A stretch of 64,000 nucleotides of DNA from IMG/VR virus record IMGVR_UViG_3300042535_000023, positions 18,192-82,191 of that record. One strand, 5' to 3'. Each line of letters starts with the position of its first letter. The stretch's first letter is position 1. The translations under genes and the position numbers were made by a program. The notes under the pieces are model-generated. The model saw nothing but the letters and a program-made list of their open reading frames with translations, did no database searches and was not told the DNA's origin. The DNA comes from a virus. Below, piece by piece: positions 15,870 to 23,647 of the stretch.

Positions 15870-16919
15870 TTAATAGTATGTCTTTAGGTAACTACAAATA
15901 ACCTCTTTACTTAAATCCGCTGGATCTAGTCCCTTACCTGTATCGTCCTCTTCTGTTACAAATACTGTGTGTATACTTTTAATATGCTTTTTTAAATCTA
16001 ATTCTGCTCTTATCGTCCCTTTTACCCCGGCCAAATCATTATCAAACATTATCACTACACCATTAAAAGCGTATGTGCTTAAAAGATTTCTCTGTCCTTC
16101 TGTAACTGTGGCCCCCATCACTGCAACTACATTGTAAATACCATATTCGTATAAACGCCATACAGATTTAAACCCTTCCACTAATATTAATGGTTTATCT
16201 ACACAATATTTTTGAGCATTATTAAGATTATATAGAGTATTATCTTTATTAAATCCAGGAGTTAGTATATATTTAGATACATCTTTATCTAAAAAACCTC
16301 TTACATCCCTTAAACTATAAGCTAATAACTCTCCATTCTCGCTACGAATAGGTATAATATCCCGAGTCACTCCATCTACACCAACGTGTCCACCAGCCAC
16401 CTCAAAGTAATCTAAAGTTTCTGGTTTAAATCCGTCTTTTAAAAACTTGTCGGATCTAAAATATTTAAACTTGGCCAGACACTCATCACACACAAATGCT
16501 GGGATTTTGTGGCCAGCCCCATATTCCTCTATAAAAGCTTCGTTGGCTCTTTTTCTTTTATAGGCTGAATATTTGTGATCTATACTACTTATATCGCCAA
16601 CCAATTGTCTTAAGTAATTTACAGAGTCGGTAAATCCATAACCTAGAGTGGCTTTAATTAACCCAATAATATCATAACCATATTGCTCCTGGCATCCTTT
16701 TGTAAAACATACCCAAGTTTTTTTATCTTTATTGAAACTAAACCCTGTTTTATTATCCCCGCCATGTATTCTACAAGGACCTTGTATCCATTTATATGAC
16801 TCATGATGAATGCTAAATCCAAGACTCTCTAGTAAGAATCTTGGGTCTACGCTTGCCTTGAGATACTCTAGTTCCTCTTTTTGGGCATCATTATTTTTAC
16901 TCAAGGTTGATACTTGCAT
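15870..16919 (-). CDS. DNA primase (CHC2 zinc finger plus TOPRIM)
   Basis: The frame is open upstream to 16973, but the ATG at 16919 (residue 19 of the long frame) has AGAGGA eight bases upstream and shortens the overlap with the helicase gene to 23 bases. The N-terminal zinc finger has Cys49, His52, Cys71 and Cys76, as in DnaG-type primases. A second C-x2-C (VCDEC) lies near 144-147. The TOPRIM domain has LILVEGFKS (Glu248) and FDNDLAG (Asp293/Asp295) for metal binding. It lays RNA primers at the fork with the adjacent DnaB-like helicase. The 349 residues leave no room for a C-terminal helicase domain. Confidence 0.9.
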   Translation of the reverse strand: MQVSTLSKNNDAQKEELEYLKASVDPRFLLESLGFSIHHESYKWIQGPCRIHGGDNKTGFSFNKDKKTWVCFTKGCQEQYGYDIIGLIKATLGYGFTDSVNYLRQLVGDISSIDHKYSAYKRKRANEAFIEEYGAGHKIPAFVCDECLAKFKYFRSDKFLKDGFKPETLDYFEVAGGHVGVDGVTRDIIPIRSENGELLAYSLRDVRGFLDKDVSKYILTPGFNKDNTLYNLNNAQKYCVDKPLILVEGFKSVWRLYEYGIYNVVAVMGATVTEGQRNLLSTYAFNGVVIMFDNDLAGVKGTIRAELDLKKHIKSIHTVFVTEEDDTGKGLDPADLSKEVICSYLKTYY

Positions 16920-18330
16920 ATTCAATATCCTCTTTATCTTCATCTGAACTATCATTATTAACCACTTTACCACTATAATCAGTTACTTGCTGTAGTAAAT
17001 CAACCTCATTTATTATTAATTTCTTTTTATGGAACTTATAAGCTATACCAGATTCAGGAGTAGAACCTCCGCGCCTTGTATCTCTAATTATTAACTTGTG
17101 AGATCCGCCAGTATTATTTTCTGGTCCTCCAGTTTTAGATATATCATCCTCTGTTCTTGTAGTCCAGAATGCTACGATGTCCCCGTATCTTGCTACTCTA
17201 TCACTATCTGCCACATCTCCTGCGCGATTTAATTGCACTGCAGCCAACATCGGTATGTTTAATGTGCCAGCTAGATCTTTAAGCTTGGTAGTTACATCCC
17301 CAAGGATTTGGTGCTCCTGCCTTTGCTTATCTATACTGGAAGATTCTGGCTCTTTAATGTAGTCAAAGATACCAAAACCTATATTCTCCTTCACTTTATA
17401 TTTCTTATACAAGGTTACAAGTTTTTCTACAGTATAACCAGGCATACGTTCATGGAACAATTTACCTCTTTCTATCTTATCAGCTGCTTTGGATATTCTT
17501 TCATACTCCTCTTTTGTGTAGCCTCCGTGCTTGATTATCCTCTCTTCAGTGCTACTCATTGCTGCTAAAAGCCTATCTCTCCATTCCTCAAACGACATTT
17601 CTGTATCCACGTAGAGTAGAGGAAGTTTCTCTGTATAAGCTATTCTGGCTGCTATATTAGTAAGTAAAGCACTTTTTCCCATCTTCTTGCGCGCGGCTAT
17701 AATCATTAATGTGCCTGGAACCATACCATCTATTTGCTTATCAAGAATTGGGTAATGGGTTCTGACGCCAGTCATCTCTACCCTGTGCTCTTTCTTTTCT
17801 TCTATATATTCTCTAAGCCCATCAGCAAGATTCCTTGGCTCATTTATTGCTTTACTTGTGGTGGACAAACTCAATACTGAATTCTCCACACCGCCTATAA
17901 GATCTGACGCGCTGAGTGACCCTTCAACATTATTCTCTATCACAAGCTCTGAGTGCTCGTGAAGGGACTGAAATAATCTGAACTTAGTACTAGCCTCTAA
18001 AACATAGATCAAAGCTTTATCAAAGATACCCAGGGCTACAGGCATAGTTTTGATGGCATTCAACATCCTAACGCCGCCAATATCTTGAAGATTACCACCT
18101 ATTTCAAGCTCTCTTGCTACTATAGGAATATCAAACGACCTATGGTCTTTCAGATATAAAGACTTTAAAGCATTGTATATTACAGCATGGTCTGGGTGCA
18201 AAAAATCTGTATCATTAAGTTTGGTCATCATGGAATAAAAATGGTCCATGTTGTTTAAAGCACAACAAAGTAATGCCTTTTCGTATGTGAATTGCGAGAG
18301 CTCGACTCTTGCCTTTTCTAAATTCAGCAT
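16897..18330 (-). CDS. dnaB: replicative DNA helicase, DnaB-like
   Basis: Protein of 477 residues. The N-terminal helical domain reads like DnaB (EKALLCCALNN... DTDFLHPDHAVIYNAL, about 17-57), followed by a linker. The RecA-like core has Walker A ARKKMGKSA (213-221; the usual arrangement is AxxxxGKT/S), a Walker B-like strand ending IFDY, and AAVQLNRAG as the H3-like Q/N loop. It forms a hexamer that unwinds the fork. It follows the unknown gene at 18331 with no gap and overlaps the primase. The C-terminal tail is acidic (DEDKEDIEY), as expected for protein-interaction tails. Confidence 0.93.
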   Translation of the reverse strand: MLNLEKARVELSQFTYEKALLCCALNNMDHFYSMMTKLNDTDFLHPDHAVIYNALKSLYLKDHRSFDIPIVARELEIGGNLQDIGGVRMLNAIKTMPVALGIFDKALIYVLEASTKFRLFQSLHEHSELVIENNVEGSLSASDLIGGVENSVLSLSTTSKAINEPRNLADGLREYIEEKKEHRVEMTGVRTHYPILDKQIDGMVPGTLMIIAARKKMGKSALLTNIAARIAYTEKLPLLYVDTEMSFEEWRDRLLAAMSSTEERIIKHGGYTKEEYERISKAADKIERGKLFHERMPGYTVEKLVTLYKKYKVKENIGFGIFDYIKEPESSSIDKQRQEHQILGDVTTKLKDLAGTLNIPMLAAVQLNRAGDVADSDRVARYGDIVAFWTTRTEDDISKTGGPENNTGGSHKLIIRDTRRGGSTPESGIAYKFHKKKLIINEVDLLQQVTDYSGKVVNNDSSDEDKEDIEYASINLE

Positions 18331-18798
18331 CTATGATTCCTTTCTGGTTTGCCATTGTTCATTTTCTCTACGGGTAAGTTCGCGTTTAAACGTCGAAATA
18401 TAGTCACTTATTGTCTTATCAATCCCTTCGATGAGCAGCAACTCATCCTGCATACTGTCTATATCTTCCTGCATAGAATTCAGGGTTGCTGACCCACTAA
18501 TTATAATTAAGGCGGCGTCCTTCTTAGTTTTATACTGCTTAAGTAAATCACTAGTCATTAATTGAAATACTGCTCCGTCCAATGATCTCTCTTTGGCCAC
18601 GATGGATGCTTTTGTCTTATTAGTCTGAGACTTAATATAGATCGAATATTGAGATAAAGCAAGAGAAAACTTACTTATATCTAAACTCGATGTTTGCTCT
18701 AGTTTAGAAACATCATAAGCAAAAATGTCGTCTACCAGGCTGTGGTTTATTTTAACATTTTCAAAAGCAAATACATCTTTATTCATTATGATTACCAT
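18331..18798 (-). CDS. hypothetical protein, possible UvsY-like mediator or helicase loader
   Basis: Protein of 155 residues, mostly helical, placed between a nuclease gene and dnaB. The centre (YIKSQTNKTKASIVAKERSL) and the C-terminus (ISDYISTFKRELTRRENEQW) have the layout of T4 UvsY-like recombination mediators: a helix, a Lys-rich segment, then a closing basic helix. The resemblance is by eye only. A helicase loader is an equal alternative given the position. Two start codons (residues 1 and 5) are possible, with no clear ribosome binding site. It overlaps the upstream stop by 20 bases. Confidence 0.5.
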   Translation of the reverse strand: MVIIMNKDVFAFENVKINHSLVDDIFAYDVSKLEQTSSLDISKFSLALSQYSIYIKSQTNKTKASIVAKERSLDGAVFQLMTSDLLKQYKTKKDAALIIISGSATLNSMQEDIDSMQDELLLIEGIDKTISDYISTFKRELTRRENEQWQTRKES

Positions 18799-19435
18799 TA
18801 AACATTTTGTTATTTAATGAAAAAGCCTGCCTGAATGCTATAGGGTCAAACATATAACAACCTCTACATCCTATTTCCTCTGTTCTTATAGAATCCCCCT
18901 CTATCCAGCCCTCGGTATGGCCAATTTTTCTGGCATCATACCTATATCCAGTGTTTTTACATGTCTTACAACTTTCACGTTTTTTACTATTCATATTTCT
19001 ATTAATAGGCTGATAATTATTTGGATCCGATTTATCAATTTCTGGATAAGTTCCATCTTTATGGTCTATTTCAATATCAGAATATGTTCCTAAAAAAGCA
19101 CATGGCTGGCTAGCAAAAAAAGCCCTAATAGAAGAAGGGATATATCTAGTAGCACTCTTACAATCAGCTAATGATTCATACCCCTTAAACCCTTTGGTTC
19201 TTACAGCATAAACTTTATTACCAGAGTAACTCTTCTCTATCTGATATTTTTTACCGATACCTCTATCGTCTTGAATTAGGGCGCAGCCATTACCATTTAA
19301 TGAAAAGCCTACTTTATCCACGAGATCTTCTAAAAGCGCCCAATCTGATATACCAAGTATGTTAGGATTAAGAGCCATCTCAAGTAACTGTGACTGTGTT
19401 TGTTTACCAAATCTAATGCTTATATTTTTTGCCAT
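18779..19435 (-). CDS. HNH endonuclease, probable type II restriction enzyme
   Basis: Protein of 218 residues. The catalytic beta-beta-alpha-metal site is IEIDHKDG (122-129, His125), with Asn residues in QPINRNMNSKKRESC (142-156). Two C-x2-C pairs (Cys156/159 and Cys190/193) would hold a structural zinc. The layout after the HNH site (TGYRYDARKIG, GCRGCYMFDP) resembles HNH-type restriction endonucleases rather than homing enzymes. It overlaps the DNA methyltransferase gene by 16 bases, the usual pairing of a restriction-modification system. The recognition sequence cannot be read from the protein. Confidence 0.75.
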   Translation of the reverse strand: MAKNISIRFGKQTQSQLLEMALNPNILGISDWALLEDLVDKVGFSLNGNGCALIQDDRGIGKKYQIEKSYSGNKVYAVRTKGFKGYESLADCKSATRYIPSSIRAFFASQPCAFLGTYSDIEIDHKDGTYPEIDKSDPNNYQPINRNMNSKKRESCKTCKNTGYRYDARKIGHTEGWIEGDSIRTEEIGCRGCYMFDPIAFRQAFSLNNKMFNGNHNE

Positions 19436-20172
19436 AATTCTTCTCCTTTATAATACTTATTAATTCGTGCATTTGCCTTAACACACATTTCCTTGTCTAA
19501 ATCACTACCAAGAGCTTTTCTTCTGTTTTGAAGTGCCGCTAAAACAGTTGTTCCTGACCCACTAAAAGGGTCTACAACTAAATCACCCTCATTAGAATGA
19601 ATTTCAATTAGCTCCCTCATCAAATCGAGCGACTTTTGTGTAGGATGTATTCGTTTGCCGCCGTCACGGTGTATTGGGTAACTAAATACACCGTCATTAT
19701 ACTTGGAATTAAAGGTAGGCTTACTACCTTTAACAGCTACTAAAGCTACTTCTCTTGCATTTGATAAGTAAGTAGCTTTACTATTTATAGGAACTGGGTT
19801 AGTTTTTAACATTTCAATGAATCTAAACATGCCGTAGCCTTTATTGGCCGCTTCCATAATACCTCGTAAAGACTCTAGTTTCCAAAGGTCATACCAAACT
19901 ATAATGGTTCCGCCTTTTCTAAGCTTCATATAAGCTATTTTAAAAAAATCAAGCAGCATACTGTTATGAGTAGCAATGTCTACATTATCCCAGTCACCAA
20001 AATCAATATCAATCATAAAACGGGCTACACCTTTCTTACCTTTAGATTTAAAGCCCGACTTCTTAGAAATAATATAAGGAGGGTCAGTCAATATTAAATC
20101 TATTGAAGCGTCGTCAAAGGACTTTAAAAACTCCTCGGCACTACAATTATTTATAAATGGCTTACTACTCAT
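19420..20172 (-). CDS. DNA methyltransferase (beta class, N6-adenine or N4-cytosine)
   Basis: Protein of 250 residues. DPPY (30-33) is catalytic motif IV. A target-recognition segment follows in the middle, and HPTQKSLDLM and DPFSGSGTT (201-209, SAM-binding motif I) come last, the order of beta-class enzymes. DPPY favours N6-adenine. It overlaps the HNH nuclease gene downstream by 16 bases and the Cys protein upstream by ATGA. It could protect phage DNA from the partner nuclease or from host restriction. Confidence 0.92.
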   Translation of the reverse strand: MSSKPFINNCSAEEFLKSFDDASIDLILTDPPYIISKKSGFKSKGKKGVARFMIDIDFGDWDNVDIATHNSMLLDFFKIAYMKLRKGGTIIVWYDLWKLESLRGIMEAANKGYGMFRFIEMLKTNPVPINSKATYLSNAREVALVAVKGSKPTFNSKYNDGVFSYPIHRDGGKRIHPTQKSLDLMRELIEIHSNEGDLVVDPFSGSGTTVLAALQNRRKALGSDLDKEMCVKANARINKYYKGEELWQKI

Positions 20173-20432
20173 CGAGCTACCTCATCTATTTCCATTTCAT
20201 TCTTCTGAAACAAAATTCCACAACAAAGGTACTCATGATTAATTATTTTACCTGTTTTAGGATCTTCTAATTGAACATAGTCACTTTTATACCCGATCTG
20301 TCTACAGTCAAAGGATTTCGCACAATACTTCCACTCTCCTACTACAGTGTGATCGTCCATAGGCTCGAAATCTCTACAATCTTTTTTTAATTTTAATCTG
20401 CAAATACTATCTGGTGTTATTATTAGGGACAT
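20169..20432 (-). CDS. small cysteine-rich protein
   Basis: Protein of 87 residues with six or more cysteines (CRLKLKKDC, YCAKSFDC, YLCCGILF) and no recognised family. It resembles short metal-binding host-interaction proteins. It overlaps the nuclease gene by ten bases upstream and the methyltransferase by four downstream. A promoter ends about 48 nt upstream of its start, so it is the first gene of the restriction-modification transcript. A regulatory role is possible, but no helix-turn-helix is visible. Confidence 0.55.
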   Translation of the reverse strand: MSLIITPDSICRLKLKKDCRDFEPMDDHTVVGEWKYCAKSFDCRQIGYKSDYVQLEDPKTGKIINHEYLCCGILFQKNEMEIDEVAR

Positions 20433-20782
20433 ATAGGCTCCTTATTTTGGGCTTCTAATATTCTTTGTAAGACTAATTGTTCGGTTATTATATCATTATA
20501 ATAAAACAAAGTCAAGCATAATTTATTTTCTTCACAATATTCAACTTTCAAATTATCTCTTTTCTTCTGAGCACGGAAATTAGAAACATCATTATCATGC
20601 ATATGTCTATTAAAGGTGAAGTGCTGCTGGCCCTGAACCTCTATTAAAACTGATAAATCTCTTACAAAAAAATCAAAAAATAAACGAGCACCTTTATATT
20701 TTATATAGTGTTCCTTTATAATATGACTAAAAGGAAATAATACCTTAAGTATAGCGCCCACATCTTCAGCTATTTGACTCAT
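20423..20782 (-). CDS. Vsr-like (EDxHD/PD-(D/E)XK) endonuclease
   Basis: Protein of 119 residues. FFDFFV (Asp37), LIEVQGQQHF (Glu48, Gln50, His54), FRAQKKRDNLKVEYC and LTLFYYN match, in order, the single-domain Vsr-like nucleases of phages. These include mismatch nicking enzymes and I-Bth0305I-type homing enzymes. From memory, I-Bth0305I comes from an intron in a phage recA gene, and here the gene directly follows recA as an ATGA overlap. Because the overlap is seamless and recA is intact, a resident repair or recombination nuclease is favoured. It carries a promoter for the next genes in its coding sequence. Confidence 0.7.
   Translation of the reverse strand: MSQIAEDVGAILKVLFPFSHIIKEHYIKYKGARLFFDFFVRDLSVLIEVQGQQHFTFNRHMHDNDVSNFRAQKKRDNLKVEYCEENKLCLTLFYYNDIITEQLVLQRILEAQNKEPICP
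20487..20515 (-). promoter_or_regulatory. sigma70-type promoter upstream of Cys protein and restriction-modification genes
   Basis: TTGACT (20515-20510), 17 nt, TGA, then TATAAT (20492-20487) on the minus strand. The -10 is perfect with extended TGn, and the -35 has one mismatch. The expected start near 20480 leaves about 48 nt to the ATG at 20432. It lies inside the Vsr-like nuclease gene. Confidence 0.65.
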
Positions 20783-21840
20783 ACTAATCCTTGCTTCTTA
20801 TATCCTTCTTCCAAACCTAAAGCTTTTATAACTGCCTCACGGATTATTAAATATATATCCATATTATCCTTCATAAATTGTATGGCCTTAGCTTCACCTT
20901 GTGCTATATTCTTTCCCTCATAAGCATACCAAGCTCCAGATTTATCAAGGATACCTAAATCGGTGGCCAAAGTTACACATTCCCATATAGAGTCGTAACC
21001 TTTACCATAAACCAAAGGCACAACACAAGATCTAAAAGGCTTACTTAACTTGTTCTTTTTGATAACAAAATTAGTTAGATGCCCCATAACCTCGCCGGAT
21101 TCAGGATCAACTATATGTGAGCTCTTTGCTTCCCCACCATCTACTTTTATTCTACCAGTCGCACTAAAATCGAGCGCTATTCCTCCAGTTGTTACTTCCG
21201 GATTTCCGTAGCCACCTATCTTACTTCTAACTTGGTTAATAAATATTAAAAGTGTATTGGTTTCACCAGCTAAGGGAACAAACTTTCTCATAGCCTTAGA
21301 CATAAGCCTTGCGAGAAGGCCCATAAATTGATCCTCCATGTCAGCATCAGCCTCAGATTGCGGAATTAGAGAGGACACACTATCAACTACAGCGACATCA
21401 ATTTCTCCCGTGGCCATTATTTTTTCCAATACATCCAAATTCTCTTCTCCTGAAAATGCCCTGACAAGAAGTAGGTCATCAATATTAACACCCATAGCCG
21501 CAAATAACTTTGCGTCAGCTGCTCTTTCTGCATCGACAAAACAACAACGCTTGCCCTGTTTTTGGGCCTGTGCAATAATGCTCATGGTCAAAGTTGTCTT
21601 GCCTCCAGATGGAGGACCATAGACCTCATACACCCTCCCAAAAGCTAAACCAGCTCGACCAAGTGCCGCATCAAGACCAAGTGATCCTGTGGATATAGTA
21701 GGGATAATAACATCCTTCTGGTCACCCATAGAAGTTAATACCTTACCATACTTCTTCTCAATTGCTTTTTTGACTATGTCCAACGAATCTACCTTTCTAT
21801 CCTTACCTTCCTCTTCCTTTACTTCCTTTTTCTTTGCCAT
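20779..21840 (-). CDS. recA: RecA recombinase
   Basis: Protein of 353 residues, close to bacterial RecA length. Walker A GPPSGGKTT (75-83), the strand CFVDAERAAD, Walker B-like AVVDSVSSL, an L1 region around AMRKFVPLAG and INQVRSKIG are all in RecA order, followed by TTGGIALDFSATGRI. It would form filaments for strand exchange and phage repair or replication restart. It follows the unknown gene at 21850 by nine bases and is overlapped by the Vsr-like nuclease. A Lys/Glu-rich N-terminal tail (first 15 residues) precedes the core. Confidence 0.97.
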   Translation of the reverse strand: MAKKKEVKEEEGKDRKVDSLDIVKKAIEKKYGKVLTSMGDQKDVIIPTISTGSLGLDAALGRAGLAFGRVYEVYGPPSGGKTTLTMSIIAQAQKQGKRCCFVDAERAADAKLFAAMGVNIDDLLLVRAFSGEENLDVLEKIMATGEIDVAVVDSVSSLIPQSEADADMEDQFMGLLARLMSKAMRKFVPLAGETNTLLIFINQVRSKIGGYGNPEVTTGGIALDFSATGRIKVDGGEAKSSHIVDPESGEVMGHLTNFVIKKNKLSKPFRSCVVPLVYGKGYDSIWECVTLATDLGILDKSGAWYAYEGKNIAQGEAKAIQFMKDNMDIYLIIREAVIKALGLEEGYKKQGLV

Positions 21841-21849
21841 ATTCTCTCC

Positions 21850-22419
21850 TTAATCAAGTGATATTCCCATATCGTCGTTATCTAATTCTCCTGATCTATC
21901 TATACATTCATTTAACTTATCAATATGTTTTGCTTCTGTTTTCTTATAAAGTAATTCTACTGCTTTATTTGTTATCCATACTGCTTTTCCTTGGCCGAAA
22001 ATTGTAAATCCTACTGGGGGTTTTAGTTGAAACTCTTCCATATTATCAAAGAATGAATCTATTATATCCATACATTCTTGGAAGGCTACTTTTTTATTGA
22101 CTCCATTTTTTTGGCGCGAGGCTAAAAAATGCTTCGCCACTACTCTATCTCTAGTCTTATCTTCAGAACAAAGAACCTTTGGGTAACGATGTCTCAAAAT
22201 ATTATAGAAATAACTTGGAAGATCATCTAACCTTGTTGTAATAGGCTTCTCTTTTACTTTATCTGATACCCTATAACCACGAAAAATAAGATAATCTTTA
22301 CAAACAGCATCAAGTTCATCGTAAACAACGTCATCAAACCCAAACACAGGGTTAGTAGAAAATTTATTTATAACATAATTTAAATCTTCCGTCAATGAAT
22401 TTAATGTAACCTTCTTCAT
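21850..22419 (-). CDS. hypothetical protein between clamp and recA
   Basis: Protein of 189 residues, alpha-helical and charged, with an acidic tail. I find no catalytic or metal-binding motif that I recognise. It has a few aromatic-Pro phrases (PPVGFTIFGQGKAVWITN, about 134-151). It lies five bases from the clamp gene and nine from recA, so it is probably a replication or recombination accessory factor. The function is not assigned. Confidence 0.55.
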   Translation of the reverse strand: MKKVTLNSLTEDLNYVINKFSTNPVFGFDDVVYDELDAVCKDYLIFRGYRVSDKVKEKPITTRLDDLPSYFYNILRHRYPKVLCSEDKTRDRVVAKHFLASRQKNGVNKKVAFQECMDIIDSFFDNMEEFQLKPPVGFTIFGQGKAVWITNKAVELLYKKTEAKHIDKLNECIDRSGELDNDDMGISLD

Positions 22420-22424
22420 AATTC

Positions 22425-23558
22425 TTATCTCTTTGTTAATTTAGTAATCAATGCCCTATGACTTTCTAAATTACCTGAATCAAATACCAACCAATTAGTA
22501 TCATCTGAAAATTTAAAATTTAATTTGGCGTCCTTTATAACCGAAATAGTATTGATCATATGAGCACCATTTACGTCGACCGAAAAAGATTTATCATAAT
22601 TAACTTCGGAATCACTATCAACCGTGGCCTGATTATTTGAGAATGTAATCTTTTTATCTTGGATTGTCAAGGATAATCTTTTGTTATCGTCTGGATCTAA
22701 AAGGTCCCTGAAAGGTGTAAGGCATTCCATTAACATATCTCTATCCAATTCTATTGAGCCCGAAAAATTTTCAAGAAGTGGTTGGTAGTCTGGGAAGGCA
22801 CATCCAATAACCATGCGCCCATAAACATTCACATTATCAATCTTAACCTCAATCTTGGCCCCCTCGATATTAAAAAATACCTGTGAATTATCTCCAAGTA
22901 TTTTCCTTAGTCCCTGGGCAAAATCCATCTTAAATAAGAAACTTCCTACTTTAAGGTTACCCCTATTCTCGACCCTATACTCTGAAAGAGTTACAGCGTT
23001 AGAACCAACAAAAATTATATGCTTGTCAGTAAATGTAATGCAAGGCCCCTGAAGGTATGTTCGAGTTTCTTTGGGATCAATGGCATAACTAATTTTTTCG
23101 ATTGCTTCTTTTAGCAACTGTGAATGCATTATGAAGGTTGTTTTTTCTACAGGAATGGGTCTGTTGATTCCGAAGTTGTCAAAGTGGGTAAGTTTAATTT
23201 TACCTTTTGTTTCTTTACCATTACCATGAACATTACTAACATAAAGAAAGGTGCTGTCTTTAACTTCTTTAAGATGAAATTCTTTGGCGCCTACCGACCC
23301 ATCATATGGTGCAAAAGAAGAAACAAAAGAACGCATATCTCCATAAGACACTGTTACATGTCCTGGAACTAAAATTTCTGCCTGGTCTACAGTAATATCT
23401 ACCCCCATAGTTCCAAGGTTTGATATAAATATTAACTTATTATCCTCGGTAGACTCGATGTAAACTCTTCCTGATGACTCCTCTGTCCCTATCTTGGCCG
23501 TGATTCCTAAAACTTTAACTACTCTTTGAAACTCCATAGTATTCAATTTAAATTCCAT
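22425..23558 (-). CDS. dnaN: sliding clamp, DNA polymerase III beta-like
   Basis: The frame opens at 23579, but the ATG at 23558 has AGGAG eight bases upstream and gives 377 residues, the normal beta-clamp length (about 366-380). Three repeated beta-rich clamp domains can be seen: MEFKLNTMEFQRVVK (about 1-15), a middle domain from FIMHSQLLKEAIEKISYAI, and a third with CAFPDYQPLL, similar to the 'dFPdy..ll' phrase that precedes the third domain. The ring would tether the phage polymerase. A promoter directly upstream makes it the first gene of the replication operon. No polymerase gene is in this window. Confidence 0.85.
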   Translation of the reverse strand: MEFKLNTMEFQRVVKVLGITAKIGTEESSGRVYIESTEDNKLIFISNLGTMGVDITVDQAEILVPGHVTVSYGDMRSFVSSFAPYDGSVGAKEFHLKEVKDSTFLYVSNVHGNGKETKGKIKLTHFDNFGINRPIPVEKTTFIMHSQLLKEAIEKISYAIDPKETRTYLQGPCITFTDKHIIFVGSNAVTLSEYRVENRGNLKVGSFLFKMDFAQGLRKILGDNSQVFFNIEGAKIEVKIDNVNVYGRMVIGCAFPDYQPLLENFSGSIELDRDMLMECLTPFRDLLDPDDNKRLSLTIQDKKITFSNNQATVDSDSEVNYDKSFSVDVNGAHMINTISVIKDAKLNFKFSDDTNWLVFDSGNLESHRALITKLTKR

Positions 23559-23612
23559 AATACTTTCTCCTTTAAACAATTAATAAAAACTATTATTCCT
23601 TTTTATTCTTCC

Positions 23613-23641
23613 TTTATACACTATTTTTTAATTCTTGTCAA
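23613..23641 (-). promoter_or_regulatory. sigma70-type promoter of the replication operon
   Basis: TTGACA (23641-23636), 17 nt, TATAAA (23618-23613) on the minus strand, one mismatch from consensus. It fills the 68-base gap between the last fibre gene stop and the clamp gene. The expected start near 23606 gives about a 48-nt leader to the ATG at 23558. This is the only clearly intergenic promoter in the window. Confidence 0.8.
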
Positions 23642-23647
23642 GGTATT

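Noticed and set aside
22367-22395. TTGACG-17-TATAAA promoter inside the gene before recA
   Set aside because: Two mismatches, no extended -10 and no gene start nearby. Matches of this quality are expected by chance in AT-rich DNA.
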